In this document: positions 37,457-47,678 of the stretch, in pieces
Layout: each line of letters opens with the position of its first letter
Numbering within the stretch: the first letter of the stretch is position 1
Assembly (NCBI GenBank): GCA_021821945.1
Contig: JAJZTF010000002.1
Span: 1-64,000 of the forward strand
Direction of reading: 5' to 3'
DNA: 64,000 nt
From: Pseudomonadota bacterium
GTDB lineage: Bacteria > Pseudomonadota > Gammaproteobacteria > Burkholderiales > Gallionellaceae
Made by a program: the position numbers and the translations under genes
Notes under the pieces: model-generated
Told to the model about the DNA's origin: nothing
Databases searched by the model: none
The model's input: the letters and a program-made list of their open reading frames with translations, nothing else

Positions 37457-39985
37457 ATGAATGAACCCCATGCCAAGAATACGCTGCTATGTTCCGATGT
37501 GGAAGGTTTTGATGCCTTGTCGGAGCTTGCGCTGGACATCCGGTCATCCTGGGGGCATGGCGCGGACGACATCTGGAGGAGGCTTGATGATGCGCTCTGG
37601 GAGCTGACGCAGAATCCCTGGGTCGTCTTGCAGACGGTTTCGCGCGACAAGCTAGAGCAGGCACTGGGTGACCCAGAATTTCGCAAGAGCGTGGACGATC
37701 TGCTTCAGGAAAGGCGGGAAGAGCTCGAGACGACGGCGTGGTTTCAGGAAGCCTATCCCGGATCCGGCCTCACCCATGTTGCGTATTTCAGCATGGAATA
37801 CATGCTGAGCGAGGCATTGCCGATCTATTCCGGGGGGCTGGGCAATGTGGCGGGAGACCAGATGAAGGCGGCCAGCGACCTGGGAGTCCCGGTCGTGGCG
37901 GTGGGATTGCTCTATCAGCAGGGTTATTTCCGCCAGGCGATTGCTGCCGACGGCGCGCAACAGGCGCTTTATCCCTATAACGATCCAGGCCAGCTTCCGG
38001 TTACGCCCCTCAGGAAGGAAAACGGTGAATGGTTGAGGCTCGAGGTGGTGCTGCCCGGCTATTCGGTATGGCTGCGGGCATGGCAGGTTCAGGTGGGCAG
38101 GGTGAAGCTCTATCTTCTTGACAGCAACGATGCGGCGAACTATCCGGTGCATAGGGGCATCACCAGCGAGCTTTACGGGGGAGGTCCGGAGCTGCGCCTG
38201 AAGCAGGAGATGCTGCTGGGCATAGGCGGATGGAGGCTGCTGGAAGCGCTCAACATCAGGCCCGAGGTCTGCCATCTCAACGAGGGGCATGCCGCTTTCG
38301 CGGTTCTCGAACGCGCTCGCAGTTTCATGGAGAAAACGGGGCAAACCTTCGAGGTGGCGCTGGCCGTGACCAGGGCAGGCAACCTCTTCACCACGCACAC
38401 CGCGGTTTCGGCGGGATTCGACCGTTTCTCGCCCGAACTGATAGAGCAATATCTCGGGGGGTATGCAAGAAGGCAGTTCGGCATCGGCATTCGCGATCTT
38501 CTGGCGCTGGGCCGCAGGGATCCGGACGATCAGACCGAACCTTTCAACATGGCCTACCTCGCGATACGCGGCAGCGGATCGGTGAATGGCGTGAGCGCCC
38601 TGCACGGGAAGGTTAGCCGGAAAATATTCGCCCCGCTCTTTCCGCGCTGGCCGATGGAGGAGATACCGGTCGGCCATGTGACCAATGGCGTGCACATGCC
38701 GACCTGGGATTCCGCGAAGGCCGATGCGCTGTGGACCGAGGCCTGCGGCAAGGCGCGGTGGCTGGGGACGATGGAATCGATGGAGCAGGAGATAAGGCAG
38801 ATATCCGATGCGCGCCTCTGGGAGTTCAGGACGGATGCCAGCATGTCGCTCGTGAAGTATGCGCGCGAGCGGTTGTCACGGCAGCTTGCCGCATCGGGTT
38901 CTTCCGCGGAGGCGGTCAGGGCCGTCAGGCACCTGTTCGACCACAACACGCTGACGCTCGGATTTGCAAGGCGATTTGCGGTATACAAGAGGCCCAATCT
39001 GCTCTTGCATGATCCGGATCGCCTGATACGCCTGCTGACGAATCCGCAGCGCCCGGTCCAGCTCATCATGGCGGGAAAGGCGCATCCTGCAGACAAGGAA
39101 GGGCAGGCCTTGATACGGCAATGGGTTAATTTCATCCGCAGGCCCGAGGTCAGGCCGCATGTGATCTTCCTGGCAGACTACGACATGCAGCTGACCGAAC
39201 AGCTTGTTCAGGGGGTGGACGTCTGGCTCAACACGCCAAGGCGCCCATGGGAGGCTTGCGGCACCAGCGGCATGAAGGTCCTGGTGAATGGCGGCATCAA
39301 TCTTTCGGAGCTGGACGGATGGTGGGCCGAGGCCTACACCCCGGAAGTTGGCTGGGCCCTGGGCGACGGACAGGAACACGACAGCGACCCCGTCTGGGAG
39401 GAACAGGAGGCCCTTGCCCTTTACGATCTGCTCGAGAATCAGGTGATACCGGAATTCTACACGCGGGACGAACGCGGCATACCGGTGGCCTGGGTCAACA
39501 GGATGCGCGAGAGCATGGCGAGGCTGACGCCGCGATTTTCCAGCAACCGTGCCGTGCGCGAGTATACCGAAAAGCATTACCTGCCGGCGGCCAGGGCCTA
39601 TCTTGCGCGCTCGGCGGAGCAGGGGAGGATGGGCGTCGACCTGATCGAGTGGCAGCGCGACTTGGATTCCAAATGGAATTCGCTGCGATTCGGGGAGATG
39701 AGGATCAGCAGCACGGACAGCCTGCATGTGTTCGAGATACAGGTCTACCTCGATGACCTCGATCCGGATTCGGTATGCGTCGAGCTTTATGCGGAAGGTG
39801 TCGACGGATCGCCCCCCGAGTGCCATGGCATGGTCAGGGTACGGGAGCTTGTCGGTGCGGGCTATGCGTACAGGGTCGAGGTGAGCGCTACGCGTCCTGC
39901 AGGGCACTACACGGCGAGGATCGTTCCCCATCGCGAAGGCGTTTCGATTCCCCTGGAATCCCATCGCATCCTCTGGCAGGCTTGA
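37457..39985 (+). CDS. glgP: Alpha-glucan (glycogen) phosphorylase
   Basis: Releases glucose 1-phosphate from glycogen or maltodextrin (842 aa, GT35). It is of the TIGR02094-like subfamily with an N-terminal DUF3417 region (LALDIRSSWGHGADDIWRRL). The catalytic core shows YFSMEYMLSEALPIYSGGLG and the cofactor lysine in EACGTSGMKVLVNGG. The stop overlaps the acetate kinase start. With phosphoketolase and acetate kinase downstream, stored glucan could be degraded to acetyl phosphate. Confidence 0.9.
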   Translation: MNEPHAKNTLLCSDVEGFDALSELALDIRSSWGHGADDIWRRLDDALWELTQNPWVVLQTVSRDKLEQALGDPEFRKSVDDLLQERREELETTAWFQEAYPGSGLTHVAYFSMEYMLSEALPIYSGGLGNVAGDQMKAASDLGVPVVAVGLLYQQGYFRQAIAADGAQQALYPYNDPGQLPVTPLRKENGEWLRLEVVLPGYSVWLRAWQVQVGRVKLYLLDSNDAANYPVHRGITSELYGGGPELRLKQEMLLGIGGWRLLEALNIRPEVCHLNEGHAAFAVLERARSFMEKTGQTFEVALAVTRAGNLFTTHTAVSAGFDRFSPELIEQYLGGYARRQFGIGIRDLLALGRRDPDDQTEPFNMAYLAIRGSGSVNGVSALHGKVSRKIFAPLFPRWPMEEIPVGHVTNGVHMPTWDSAKADALWTEACGKARWLGTMESMEQEIRQISDARLWEFRTDASMSLVKYARERLSRQLAASGSSAEAVRAVRHLFDHNTLTLGFARRFAVYKRPNLLLHDPDRLIRLLTNPQRPVQLIMAGKAHPADKEGQALIRQWVNFIRRPEVRPHVIFLADYDMQLTEQLVQGVDVWLNTPRRPWEACGTSGMKVLVNGGINLSELDGWWAEAYTPEVGWALGDGQEHDSDPVWEEQEALALYDLLENQVIPEFYTRDERGIPVAWVNRMRESMARLTPRFSSNRAVREYTEKHYLPAARAYLARSAEQGRMGVDLIEWQRDLDSKWNSLRFGEMRISSTDSLHVFEIQVYLDDLDPDSVCVELYAEGVDGSPPECHGMVRVRELVGAGYAYRVEVSATRPAGHYTARIVPHREGVSIPLESHRILWQA

Positions 39986-41139
39986 TGATGAAACAGATAC
40001 TGACACTCAACGGAGGTTCTTCCAGCATCAAGTTTGCGCTTTTCGGGTTTGCAAGCCTCACGCGCATCCTGGAAGGGGAGATAGAGCGGATCGGTCTTCC
40101 AGGAACGGCCCTAAGGATGAAGAGCGGCGGGCACCATGAGTCGAAACAGGTCGAGGTTTCCGGGCATAAGGCTGCAGCCGATCTGCTGATGGAGAACTTG
40201 GACCGGGATGCGCTGGTGGCAATCGGCCATCGCGTGGTTCACGGAGGGCAAAGATACCAAAGCCCGCACTGGATAGACCGGGAGATGCTGGAGGAATTGC
40301 AAGATCTCAGTCAGTTCGATCCGGAACACCTGCCAGCCGAGCTTGCGCTGATAGAGGATTTTCAGCTAAGGCTGCCCGATGTCAGGCAGCTCGCCTGCTT
40401 CGATACCGCCTTTCATCGTGGATTGCCGCGTGTGGCGCAGCTTCTGCCCATACCGAGAAGGTACAAGGCGGTAAGGCGCTATGGATTTCACGGTCTCTCC
40501 TATCAGTTTCTGATGGAGGAGCTGGCCCGCATCGGCGATCCGGCAGCCAAAGGCGGACGCGTGATACTCGCCCATCTCGGCAACGGTGCAAGCCTTGCCG
40601 CGGTTTTACGGGGGGATCCGCTGGACACCAGCATGAGCTTTACCCCCGCATCGGGCATCATGATGGGCACGAGATCGGGCGACATGGACCCCGGCATCGC
40701 AAGCTATCTGATGCAGAAGGAGGGGCTGACCCCCGAAGGATATGCGAGGGTCGTCAACCACGAATCAGGGCTTCTGGGCGTATCGGAAACGAGTTCCGAC
40801 ATGCGCGACCTGCTGATGCGGGAAAAGTCGGATGAGCGCGCTTCTGATGCCATTGCGCTCTTTTGCTATCAGGTGAAGAAGCTGATCGGTTCCTATGCGG
40901 CGGCATTGGACGGGCTGGATACGCTGGTTTTTTCCGGCGGCATGGGCGAGAACGCGCCAGACATCCGGCAAAGAATCTGCGATGGCCTGTCATTTCTCGG
41001 CATTTCGATCGACGGCATGCGCAATGCCGGAAACGATGCTGTGATCTCGAATGGAAGGGTGGTCGTGCGGGTGATGCACACCGATGAGGAACTCATGATC
41101 GCCAAGTCGGTCTCTTCGATGCTGGCGATTCAAAATTGA
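39985..41139 (+). CDS. ackA: Acetate kinase
   Basis: Interconverts acetyl phosphate plus ADP with acetate plus ATP, 384 aa. N-terminal phosphate-binding segment [16 protein letters not shown], the [10 protein letters not shown] signature, and [11 protein letters not shown] and FSGGMGENA for nucleotide binding. ATG 39985 overlaps the glgP stop (TGATG). It supplies ATP from the acetyl phosphate made by the next gene product. Confidence 0.94.
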   Translation: MMKQILTLNGGSSSIKFALFGFASLTRILEGEIERIGLPGTALRMKSGGHHESKQVEVSGHKAAADLLMENLDRDALVAIGHRVVHGGQRYQSPHWIDREMLEELQDLSQFDPEHLPAELALIEDFQLRLPDVRQLACFDTAFHRGLPRVAQLLPIPRRYKAVRRYGFHGLSYQFLMEELARIGDPAAKGGRVILAHLGNGASLAAVLRGDPLDTSMSFTPASGIMMGTRSGDMDPGIASYLMQKEGLTPEGYARVVNHESGLLGVSETSSDMRDLLMREKSDERASDAIALFCYQVKKLIGSYAAALDGLDTLVFSGGMGENAPDIRQRICDGLSFLGISIDGMRNAGNDAVISNGRVVVRVMHTDEELMIAKSVSSMLAIQN

Positions 41140-41152
41140 CAGGGAAAAGAAA

Positions 41153-43522
41153 ATGAAAATACCCGAAAATCAGAACGAAGCATTGTCGCCGGACCTGCTG
41201 CGCAGGATGGATGCCTACTGGCGGGCAGCGAATTATCTCTCGGCTGGCCAGATTTTTCTCTATGACAATCCGCTGCTTAGACGGCCGCTTGAGGCGTCTG
41301 ACATCAAGCGCATGCTGCTCGGGCACTGGGGCACGACGCCCGGGCAGAACTTCATCTACACGCATCTCAACCGCATCATCAACCGATACGACCTCGACAT
41401 GATATACGTCTCGGGGCCGGGGCACGGGGGCCCCACGGTCGTCTCCCATACCTACCTCGAAGGCACCTACAGCGAGATTTATCCTGACATCAGCCAGGAC
41501 GAGGAAGGGTTGAGAAAACTGTTCATACAGTTTTCATTTCCCGGCGGCATCCCCAGTCACGCCTCGCCGGAGTGCCCGGGCTCCATCCATGAGGGCGGCG
41601 AGCTTGGCTATTCCCTGAGCCATTCCTTCGGGGCGGTTTTCGACAATCCGGATCTCATCGTCGCCTGCGTGGTGGGGGACGGCGAGGCGGAGACGGGCCC
41701 TTTGGCAACCTCGTGGCATTCCAACAAATTCCTCGATCCCGTTGGAGACGGCGCGGTCTTGCCGATACTGCATCTCAACGGTTACAAGATCGCCAACCCG
41801 ACGCTGCTCGCAAGGATATCCCGCGAGGAGCTGGAAAAGCTGTTCGTCGGTTATGGCTGGGCGCCCATCTTTGTCGAGGGAAGCGAGCCTGAATACATGC
41901 ATCGGGCGATGGCTGCGGCGCTGGATTGCGCGGTAGGCGAGATCAGGAGAATCCGGCATGAGGCGCGAGTCGAAGGAAAGCGCTCGAGGCCGCGTTGGCC
42001 CATGATAATCCTTAGATCCCCGAAAGGATGGACAGGCCCGAAGGTGGTGGACGGCCGCAAGATTGAGGACACCTTCAGGGCGCATCAGGTGCCGCTTAAT
42101 CCGAATTTGCATCCTGAACATCTGAAGCTCCTGGAGGCATGGCTCAGAAGTTACCGTCCCGAGGAGCTTTTCGATGAACAGGGAAGGCTGCTTCCGGAAC
42201 TGGCCGCGCTCGCCCCCAGGGGCGAGAGGCGCATGGGGGCGAATCCCCATGCCAACGGCGGCATGCTTTTGAGGGATCTGCGCATGCCGGACTTCCGCGA
42301 CTACGCGGTTCCAGTGCCCGTACCCGGAACGACCGGTATTGGCGACACGCATGCGCTGGGGCCCTTCCTGCGCGATGTCGTGAAGCTCAACGACAGGCGG
42401 TTCCGCATGTTCGGCCCTGACGAGACGCTCTCCAACGGCCTTGAGGCGCTGTTCGAGGTGACGAGGCGGCAGTGGGATGGCGAGACCCTGGAAGGCGATG
42501 AATATCTCGCCCCTTCCGGACGCGTGATGGAGATGCTGAGCGAGCATCAGTGCGAAGGCTGGCTGGAGGGCTATCTGCTCACGGGGCGCCACGGGGTTTT
42601 CAACTGCTACGAGGCATTCATACACATCGTGGATTCGATGTTCAACCAGCATGCAAAATGGCTCACGGTGACGGCGCATCTGCCCTGGCGCCGCAAGATC
42701 GCCTCGCTAAACTACCTGCTGGCATCGCATGTCTGGCGCCAGGACCACAATGGCTTCACGCACCAGGACCCCGGCTTCATCGATCTCGTGGTGAACAAGA
42801 AGTCTGAGGTGGTTCGAGTGTATTTCCCGCCGGATGCCAACTGCCTTCTGTCGGTGATGGACCACTGCCTGAGAAGCCGCCATTACGTGAACGTCGTGGT
42901 TGCCGGAAAGCATCCCGCGCCGCAGTGGCTGTCCATGGATGCTGCGGTCAAACACTGCACGCAGGGCATAGGCATCTGGGCTTGGGCGAGCAACGACCAG
43001 GCGGTCTCGCCTGACCTTGTGATGGCCTGCTGCGGCGATGTGCCGACTCTCGAGACGCTGGCTGCCGTTTCCATACTGCGCGAGCATCTTCCGGAGCTCA
43101 GGATACGCGTGGTCAATGTCGTCGACCTGATGAAGCTTCAGCCGCAGAGCGAGCATCCCCACGGCCTTTCCGACAAGGAGTTCGACGAACTCTTCACGAA
43201 GGACAAGCCGGTTATCTTCGCCTATCACGCCTATCCATGGCTGATCCACAGGCTGACCTACAGGCGCACCAATCACGGCAACATCCATGTGCGCGGCTAC
43301 AAGGAGGAGGGGACGATCACCACGCCTTTCGACATGACGGTGCTGAACGAGCTGGACCGCTTTCATCTGGTGATGGATGCGATAGACCGGTTGCCGCAGA
43401 CAGGCGACAGGGGCGTCTATCTCAAGCAGCAGCTGAAGGACAGGCTGATCGAGCACAGGCAATACATCAACAGGCATGGCGAGGACATGCCGGAAATACG
43501 CAACTGGAAGTGGCAGGGGTGA
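41153..43522 (+). CDS. xfp: Xylulose-5-phosphate/fructose-6-phosphate phosphoketolase
   Basis: Thiamine diphosphate enzyme that splits X5P or F6P into acetyl phosphate plus G3P or E4P, 789 aa. Characteristic segments are [25 protein letters not shown] and the ThDP/Mg site [13 protein letters not shown], with the C-terminal domain [20 protein letters not shown]. It completes a glgP-ackA-xfp operon that can convert glycogen to acetate with substrate-level ATP formation. Confidence 0.94.
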   Translation: MKIPENQNEALSPDLLRRMDAYWRAANYLSAGQIFLYDNPLLRRPLEASDIKRMLLGHWGTTPGQNFIYTHLNRIINRYDLDMIYVSGPGHGGPTVVSHTYLEGTYSEIYPDISQDEEGLRKLFIQFSFPGGIPSHASPECPGSIHEGGELGYSLSHSFGAVFDNPDLIVACVVGDGEAETGPLATSWHSNKFLDPVGDGAVLPILHLNGYKIANPTLLARISREELEKLFVGYGWAPIFVEGSEPEYMHRAMAAALDCAVGEIRRIRHEARVEGKRSRPRWPMIILRSPKGWTGPKVVDGRKIEDTFRAHQVPLNPNLHPEHLKLLEAWLRSYRPEELFDEQGRLLPELAALAPRGERRMGANPHANGGMLLRDLRMPDFRDYAVPVPVPGTTGIGDTHALGPFLRDVVKLNDRRFRMFGPDETLSNGLEALFEVTRRQWDGETLEGDEYLAPSGRVMEMLSEHQCEGWLEGYLLTGRHGVFNCYEAFIHIVDSMFNQHAKWLTVTAHLPWRRKIASLNYLLASHVWRQDHNGFTHQDPGFIDLVVNKKSEVVRVYFPPDANCLLSVMDHCLRSRHYVNVVVAGKHPAPQWLSMDAAVKHCTQGIGIWAWASNDQAVSPDLVMACCGDVPTLETLAAVSILREHLPELRIRVVNVVDLMKLQPQSEHPHGLSDKEFDELFTKDKPVIFAYHAYPWLIHRLTYRRTNHGNIHVRGYKEEGTITTPFDMTVLNELDRFHLVMDAIDRLPQTGDRGVYLKQQLKDRLIEHRQYINRHGEDMPEIRNWKWQG

Positions 43523-43565
43523 AGTCGATTGGAAGTCTTTTTTCAACTTTGATGAGGAGGAAAAA

Positions 43566-44099
43566 ATGAAATTCATGGCAATGTTTCTTGGTCTGCTCTA
43601 TGCAGGATATGCGATGCAGGCCATGGCGGAGACGCAGTCGCCCGGGAAGATGACCTGCAAGGATTTCGTGGCTCTGGACGATACGGTGAAACCCAAGGTC
43701 GTCTACTGGGCGGAAGGGCTGAACAAAAAAGGCAAACCCGTCGACTCCGTCGTCGATGTCGACGAGACGGACAAGCTCGTTCCCGTGCTGGTCACGGAAT
43801 GCAAGGATGCGCCTGATCAGCCCCTGATGAAGAAGATCACGGAGCATGCGGCACAGAAGCCGAAAGTAGCCGCTGTGGCACCGAAGCCGATGAAGATGAG
43901 CTGCAAGGAATTCGTGGCGCTGGACGATGTGGTGAAGCCCAAGGTCGTTTACTGGGCCGAAGGTTACAGCAAAAAGGGCAAACCCGTCGATTCCGTCGTC
44001 GATGTAGACGAAACGGACAAGCTCGTTCCCGTGCTGGTCACGGAATGCAAGGAGACGCCCAAACTCACCTTCTGGCAGAAAATCAAGAAGCACTTCTGA
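43566..44099 (+). CDS. Secreted tandem HdeA-domain protein
   Basis: A 177-residue periplasmic protein: a signal peptide ending at about AMA-ETQ (residue 21), then two HdeA-type acid-chaperone domains (about 29-95 and 109-177) joined by a short Ala/Pro/Lys linker. Each has the paired cysteines of HdeA, C31/C79 and C113/C161. The cores C31-K80 and C113-K162 are 46 of 50 residues identical, showing a recent internal duplication. In enteric bacteria HdeA is a single-domain protein whose dimer opens at low pH to bind unfolding periplasmic proteins. Here two copies are covalently linked. GGAGG precedes ATG 43566. It follows the phosphoketolase gene by 43 bases. Confidence 0.85.
   Translation: MKFMAMFLGLLYAGYAMQAMAETQSPGKMTCKDFVALDDTVKPKVVYWAEGLNKKGKPVDSVVDVDETDKLVPVLVTECKDAPDQPLMKKITEHAAQKPKVAAVAPKPMKMSCKEFVALDDVVKPKVVYWAEGYSKKGKPVDSVVDVDETDKLVPVLVTECKETPKLTFWQKIKKHF
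43656..44051 (+). repeat. Direct repeat of 150 bp inside the HdeA-like gene
   Basis: 43656-43805 and 43902-44051 are direct repeats encoding the two chaperone cores, with mostly synonymous third-base differences. The 96-base segment between them encodes the linker and is not repeated. Confidence 0.85.
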
Positions 44100-44125
44100 G
44101 TCATGGCTAAAGAAAGGAGCATGAA

Positions 44126-44563
44126 ATGATCAAGATCATGAAATTCATCGCGGCGCTCACCGGGGCTGTTCTTTTAACGCCGGCGCATGCGGCCGAACCC
44201 ATGGTGGTGGATCCCGTCGTCGTCGAGACCTTTGTCGTCACAACCTACATGAACGGAGGGGTTGGCAACGACGAGGAAAGAATGATGCACAGGGTCGCGC
44301 ACGAGTTTCCGCTGCGCCTGATTTTTTCCGAGCGCAAGGATGACGAATTTGTCGCCAGTGTCTCCGTCGTGATCTTCGACGCGAAGGGGAATCCGGTTTT
44401 CGCGCTGCCCAATGCGGGCCCCATGCTCTACGTGATGCTGCCGGATGGAAGATACAAGGTCAGCGCGCGCTTCAAGGGGTTGACCGAGATCCAGGATGTC
44501 ACGCTGAGCGGCAAGGAAGGACGCGACCTCTATTTCCACTGGAAGGGCAAACAGAAGCAGTAA
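44126..44563 (+). CDS. Periplasmic protein with carboxypeptidase-regulatory-like fold, unknown function
   Basis: A 145-residue secreted protein: signal peptide MIKIMKFIAALTGAVLLTPAHA, then a compact beta-rich domain (VSVVIFDAKGNPVFALPNAGPMLYVMLPDGRYKVSARFKGL) of the type seen in carboxypeptidase regulatory domains. AAGGAG lies at the right spacing before ATG 44126. It follows the tandem HdeA gene by 26 bases and is probably co-expressed, so a role in envelope stress is possible. I do not recognise a named family. Confidence 0.6.
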   Translation: MIKIMKFIAALTGAVLLTPAHAAEPMVVDPVVVETFVVTTYMNGGVGNDEERMMHRVAHEFPLRLIFSERKDDEFVASVSVVIFDAKGNPVFALPNAGPMLYVMLPDGRYKVSARFKGLTEIQDVTLSGKEGRDLYFHWKGKQKQ

Positions 44564-44605
44564 GCAGCGTGGTAACATGTATCCGGGGTGAATGGATGGG
44601 GATAC

Positions 44606-45967
44606 ATGCTGAATCACTGGATGACATTGCACGGCCTGATTGCGATCGCGGGGTTGATAGTCTATGTCTCTTCCTCCCACACGCTGCATCTTCGGCGCCA
44701 TCCTTCGGCCGCGATCGCATGGGTATTCTCACTCATTCTGCTGCCCTATCTTGCGCTGCCGCTTTATCTGATGTTCGGCAGCCGCAAGGTGGTCGGGCTG
44801 AGGCCGGCAAGGCGCGAGGCGACGCTGCATGTCCCCGATACACTGACTGCGCGCACGCAGCAGCTCGCAGCCGTGATGGCGCTTCCCGATGCTTCCTCCT
44901 GTCATGACCTTTTTGTCCATGAGGATGGAAGGCAGGCGCTCAAGACCATGCGCAGCATGCTGGAGCGTGCATGTCACACCATCGATGTCTGCACCTTCAT
45001 CTTCGCGCGCGACAGGCTGGGCGAGGAGATAGCCGGGCTTCTGAAGCAGAAGGCAAAAGCCGGCGTCAGGGTGAGGCTGCTGGTCGACGGGGTGGGCGCA
45101 TATCTTGGCGCACGCACCGACTTTTCCGAGCTTGTCAATGCGGGGGTGCAGGTTGCGCTGTTCGTGCCGCCGTTGCGTTCGTCGCTCAAGGGACGAACCA
45201 ATCTGCGCAACCACCGCAAGATGGTCATCGCGGACGGGGAATGGCTCTGGTGCGGCGGCAGGAATCTGGCAGCAGAATATTTCGAAGGCGATGGGGCTGC
45301 TCCCTGGGTCGATCTTTCCTTCGACCTGCATGGCGGTCTTGCGCATCAGGCAGGCAGGCAGTTCGACCACGACTGGGAGTTTGCAAAGGGAATTGCGCAT
45401 CGCAGCGTCCCTGAGGATAGTGTTCCGGAACAAGGCAGAGGGCAGCTGATCGTGAGCGGCCCCGATCAGGCTGACGACACGTTCTATACGCTTCTGGTCT
45501 CGGGTTTCTTCAATGCGAAGAAGTCCATTTACGCCGTCACCCCCTATTTCGTCCCGGACCCCACTCTGCTGATGTCTCTCACGCTTGCCGCGAGGAGGGG
45601 GGTGGAGGTCGATCTGCTTTTGCCAAGAAAATCCAACCACCGCCTTGCGGACATGGCAAGGCACAGGGCGTTGCGCGAATTGACGGCGGCCGGCGGCAGG
45701 GTATGGCTGTTGCCTTCGATGATACATGCGAAGGCGGTCGTGATCGACGGTGAAGTCGCATTCGTGGGTTCGGCGAATCTCGACCAGCGCAGCCTTTTTC
45801 TGAACTACGAGATGATGGTCGCGTTCTACGATGAAAACGATGTGCATCGTTTCTCGGACTGGCTTGCTGCCCGCATCAAGGACGCGAATCCCTATCTCGC
45901 GAGAAAACCGAGGATCTGGAGGGAGATCGCGGAGGGCATGCTGTTGTGGCTGGCATTCCAGCTTTGA
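44606..45967 (+). CDS. Phospholipase D-type cardiolipin synthase
   Basis: Membrane enzyme of 453 aa that joins phospholipids to cardiolipin or related lipids. The two N-terminal membrane helices are followed by two HKD catalytic motifs, NHRKMVIADGEWLWCGGRN and IHAKAVVIDGEVAFVGSANL. ATG 44606 follows GGGGAT; a GTG at 44588 is an alternative. It lies after two periplasmic protein genes, which fits a membrane or envelope stress context. Confidence 0.87.
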   Translation: MLNHWMTLHGLIAIAGLIVYVSSSHTLHLRRHPSAAIAWVFSLILLPYLALPLYLMFGSRKVVGLRPARREATLHVPDTLTARTQQLAAVMALPDASSCHDLFVHEDGRQALKTMRSMLERACHTIDVCTFIFARDRLGEEIAGLLKQKAKAGVRVRLLVDGVGAYLGARTDFSELVNAGVQVALFVPPLRSSLKGRTNLRNHRKMVIADGEWLWCGGRNLAAEYFEGDGAAPWVDLSFDLHGGLAHQAGRQFDHDWEFAKGIAHRSVPEDSVPEQGRGQLIVSGPDQADDTFYTLLVSGFFNAKKSIYAVTPYFVPDPTLLMSLTLAARRGVEVDLLLPRKSNHRLADMARHRALRELTAAGGRVWLLPSMIHAKAVVIDGEVAFVGSANLDQRSLFLNYEMMVAFYDENDVHRFSDWLAARIKDANPYLARKPRIWREIAEGMLLWLAFQL

Positions 45968-46000
45968 TGGATAATGCGCGCCGCTTAAAGGGGATCGAAG

Positions 46001-46453
46001 ATGAAATTTTTTGCATTGCTTGCGCTTTTTCTATCCGGCATCGCTCAGGCTGCACCGCGGGAGCCGGAAACCTATGTGCCGGGCCTGGGCGAGATCATGG
46101 GCTCGATCCAGATGCGGCACGCCAAGCTGTGGTTTGCCGCCAAGGGAGGAAACTGGCCGCTGGCTTCCTATGAACTTGGTGAGCTGAAGGAAGGGTTCGA
46201 GGATGCTGCAAGGTATCAGCCGGACTTCAAGGGCAAGCCCATCGCCGAAATGCTGGAGCCTGCCACGAGGAAACCCCTTTCCGAGCTTGTGAAGGCGATA
46301 GACGAAAGGGATGGCGCGCATTTTGCCAGGGCTTACGATCAGCTCTCCCGCGCCTGCACTTCCTGTCATGAGTCTGCAGGGCGAGGATTCATCGTGATCC
46401 AGCGCCCGACGGCACCTCCCGTTACCGACCAGCGCTACGATGCCCGCCGATGA
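46001..46453 (+). CDS. Secreted c-type cytochrome-like protein, single C-terminal CxxCH
   Basis: A 150-residue periplasmic protein: signal peptide MKFFALLALFLSGIAQA, an all-helical body (QMRHAKLWFAAKGGNWPLASYEL) and one haem-binding motif C119-TS-C122-H123. The C-terminal haem motif and four-helix character recall cytochrome c', but the family is not certain. Its end overlaps the chromate transporter by 14 bases, so the two are translated together. Confidence 0.7.
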   Translation: MKFFALLALFLSGIAQAAPREPETYVPGLGEIMGSIQMRHAKLWFAAKGGNWPLASYELGELKEGFEDAARYQPDFKGKPIAEMLEPATRKPLSELVKAIDERDGAHFARAYDQLSRACTSCHESAGRGFIVIQRPTAPPVTDQRYDARR

Positions 46454-47636
46454 ACGTAAGGAAGGCGCGTGGCAGGTATTCCGGATCTTTCTCCGCCTGG
46501 GTCTGACTTCATTTGGCGGTCCGCTTGCGCATCTTGGCTATTTCCGAGATGAGTTCGTAACCAGGCGGCGCTGGCTGAGCGAGAAAAGCTATGCAGACCT
46601 GATCGCCTTCTGCCAGTTTCTTCCCGGACCCGCGAGCAGCCAGGCGGGCATTGCGCTGGGACTTGCCAGGGCCGGATACCTGGGGGCTGTCGCGGCATGG
46701 GCCGGTTTTACCTTGCCCTCGGCGATCGCGATGATCCTCTTTGCGAAGGGGATTTCAGGCCGCCCTGAGCTGCTTTCTTCGGGCGTGCTGCACGGGTTGA
46801 AGATCGCCGCAGTGGCGGTCGTGGCGCAGGCAGTCTGGGGCATGGCCCGGAACTTCTGCAGGGGAGGCCATCGGATAACCCTCATGGTCATCGCCGCCGC
46901 GACTTCGTCGATGATGCCCTCGATTGCCGCACAGACAGCCGTGATGGCGCTCTCGGGCCTTGCGGGGCTGCTGTTGTTCCCTGCTGACAGGGCGGAAGCG
47001 CACGAGCCGCTTCCGGTCATGCTCACGCATCGTTCAGGAATGTCCTGGCTTGCGGTTTTCTTTGTTCTGCTGATAGGCCTGCCCGTACTGGCAGGTGCCG
47101 TGCCAGGACATCTCGTCTGGGAGGTGGACGCATTCTATCGTGCAGGCGCACTCGTATTCGGCGGAGGCCATGTCGTGCTGCCCCTGTTGCAGGCGGCTGT
47201 CGTGCCTCCGGGCTGGGTCGGCAACGAGGCGTTTCTCGCAGGATATGGTGCGGCTCAGGCATTGCCTGGCCCGCTTTTCACCTTCGCGGCCTTTCTCGGC
47301 GCATCGATGGACATGGAGCCATCGGGCTGGGCCGGCGGCATGGTATGCCTCATTGCGATTTTTGCGCCTTCATTTTTTCTGGTGATGGGCGCTCTGCCTC
47401 TGTGGGAGCGGCTGCGCCGCAATCTGCGCGCCCGATCCGCCCTTTCAGGCATCAATGCCGCTGTCGTGGGCCTTCTGCTTTCTGCGCTCTACAGTCCCGT
47501 GTGGACCGGCACCATACACGGCCCCAGGGATTTCGGGCTGGCGCTGATCTTTCTGGTTGCGCTTGTTTTCTGGAAATTGCCGCCCTGGCTCGTGGTCATT
47601 GCAAGCGCTGCTGCAGGCTGGCTTGTGGCAGGCTGA
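46440..47636 (+). CDS. chrA: Chromate transporter (CHR family, two-domain)
   Basis: Membrane protein of 398 aa with two homologous CHR halves. The first carries FLRLGLTSFGGPLAHLGYF and FCQFLPGPASSQ, the second GALVFGGGHVVLPLL and QALPGPLFTFAAFLG. Two-domain ChrA proteins export chromate, though many members have no proven substrate. It is coupled to the upstream cytochrome gene, an arrangement that hints at a redox-linked anion resistance. Confidence 0.85.
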   Translation: MPADERKEGAWQVFRIFLRLGLTSFGGPLAHLGYFRDEFVTRRRWLSEKSYADLIAFCQFLPGPASSQAGIALGLARAGYLGAVAAWAGFTLPSAIAMILFAKGISGRPELLSSGVLHGLKIAAVAVVAQAVWGMARNFCRGGHRITLMVIAAATSSMMPSIAAQTAVMALSGLAGLLLFPADRAEAHEPLPVMLTHRSGMSWLAVFFVLLIGLPVLAGAVPGHLVWEVDAFYRAGALVFGGGHVVLPLLQAAVVPPGWVGNEAFLAGYGAAQALPGPLFTFAAFLGASMDMEPSGWAGGMVCLIAIFAPSFFLVMGALPLWERLRRNLRARSALSGINAAVVGLLLSALYSPVWTGTIHGPRDFGLALIFLVALVFWKLPPWLVVIASAAAGWLVAG

Positions 47637-47649
47637 CCGTTCGAGGGCT

Positions 47650-47655
47650 TACAAT
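47650..47655 (+). promoter_or_regulatory. Possible -10 element of the rhodanese gene
   Basis: TTACAATGCGG immediately after the chrA end contains a good TACAAT -10 hexamer, about 24 bases before the start codon. No clear -35 at standard spacing. Confidence 0.35.
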
Positions 47656-47678
47656 GCGGTTTTTTGGGAAGGAATGAA

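Noticed and set aside
35614-37686. Open frame of 690 aa antisense to the H+-ATPase
   Set aside because: It is a shadow of the GC-rich P-type ATPase gene; no ribosome site and no domain seen.
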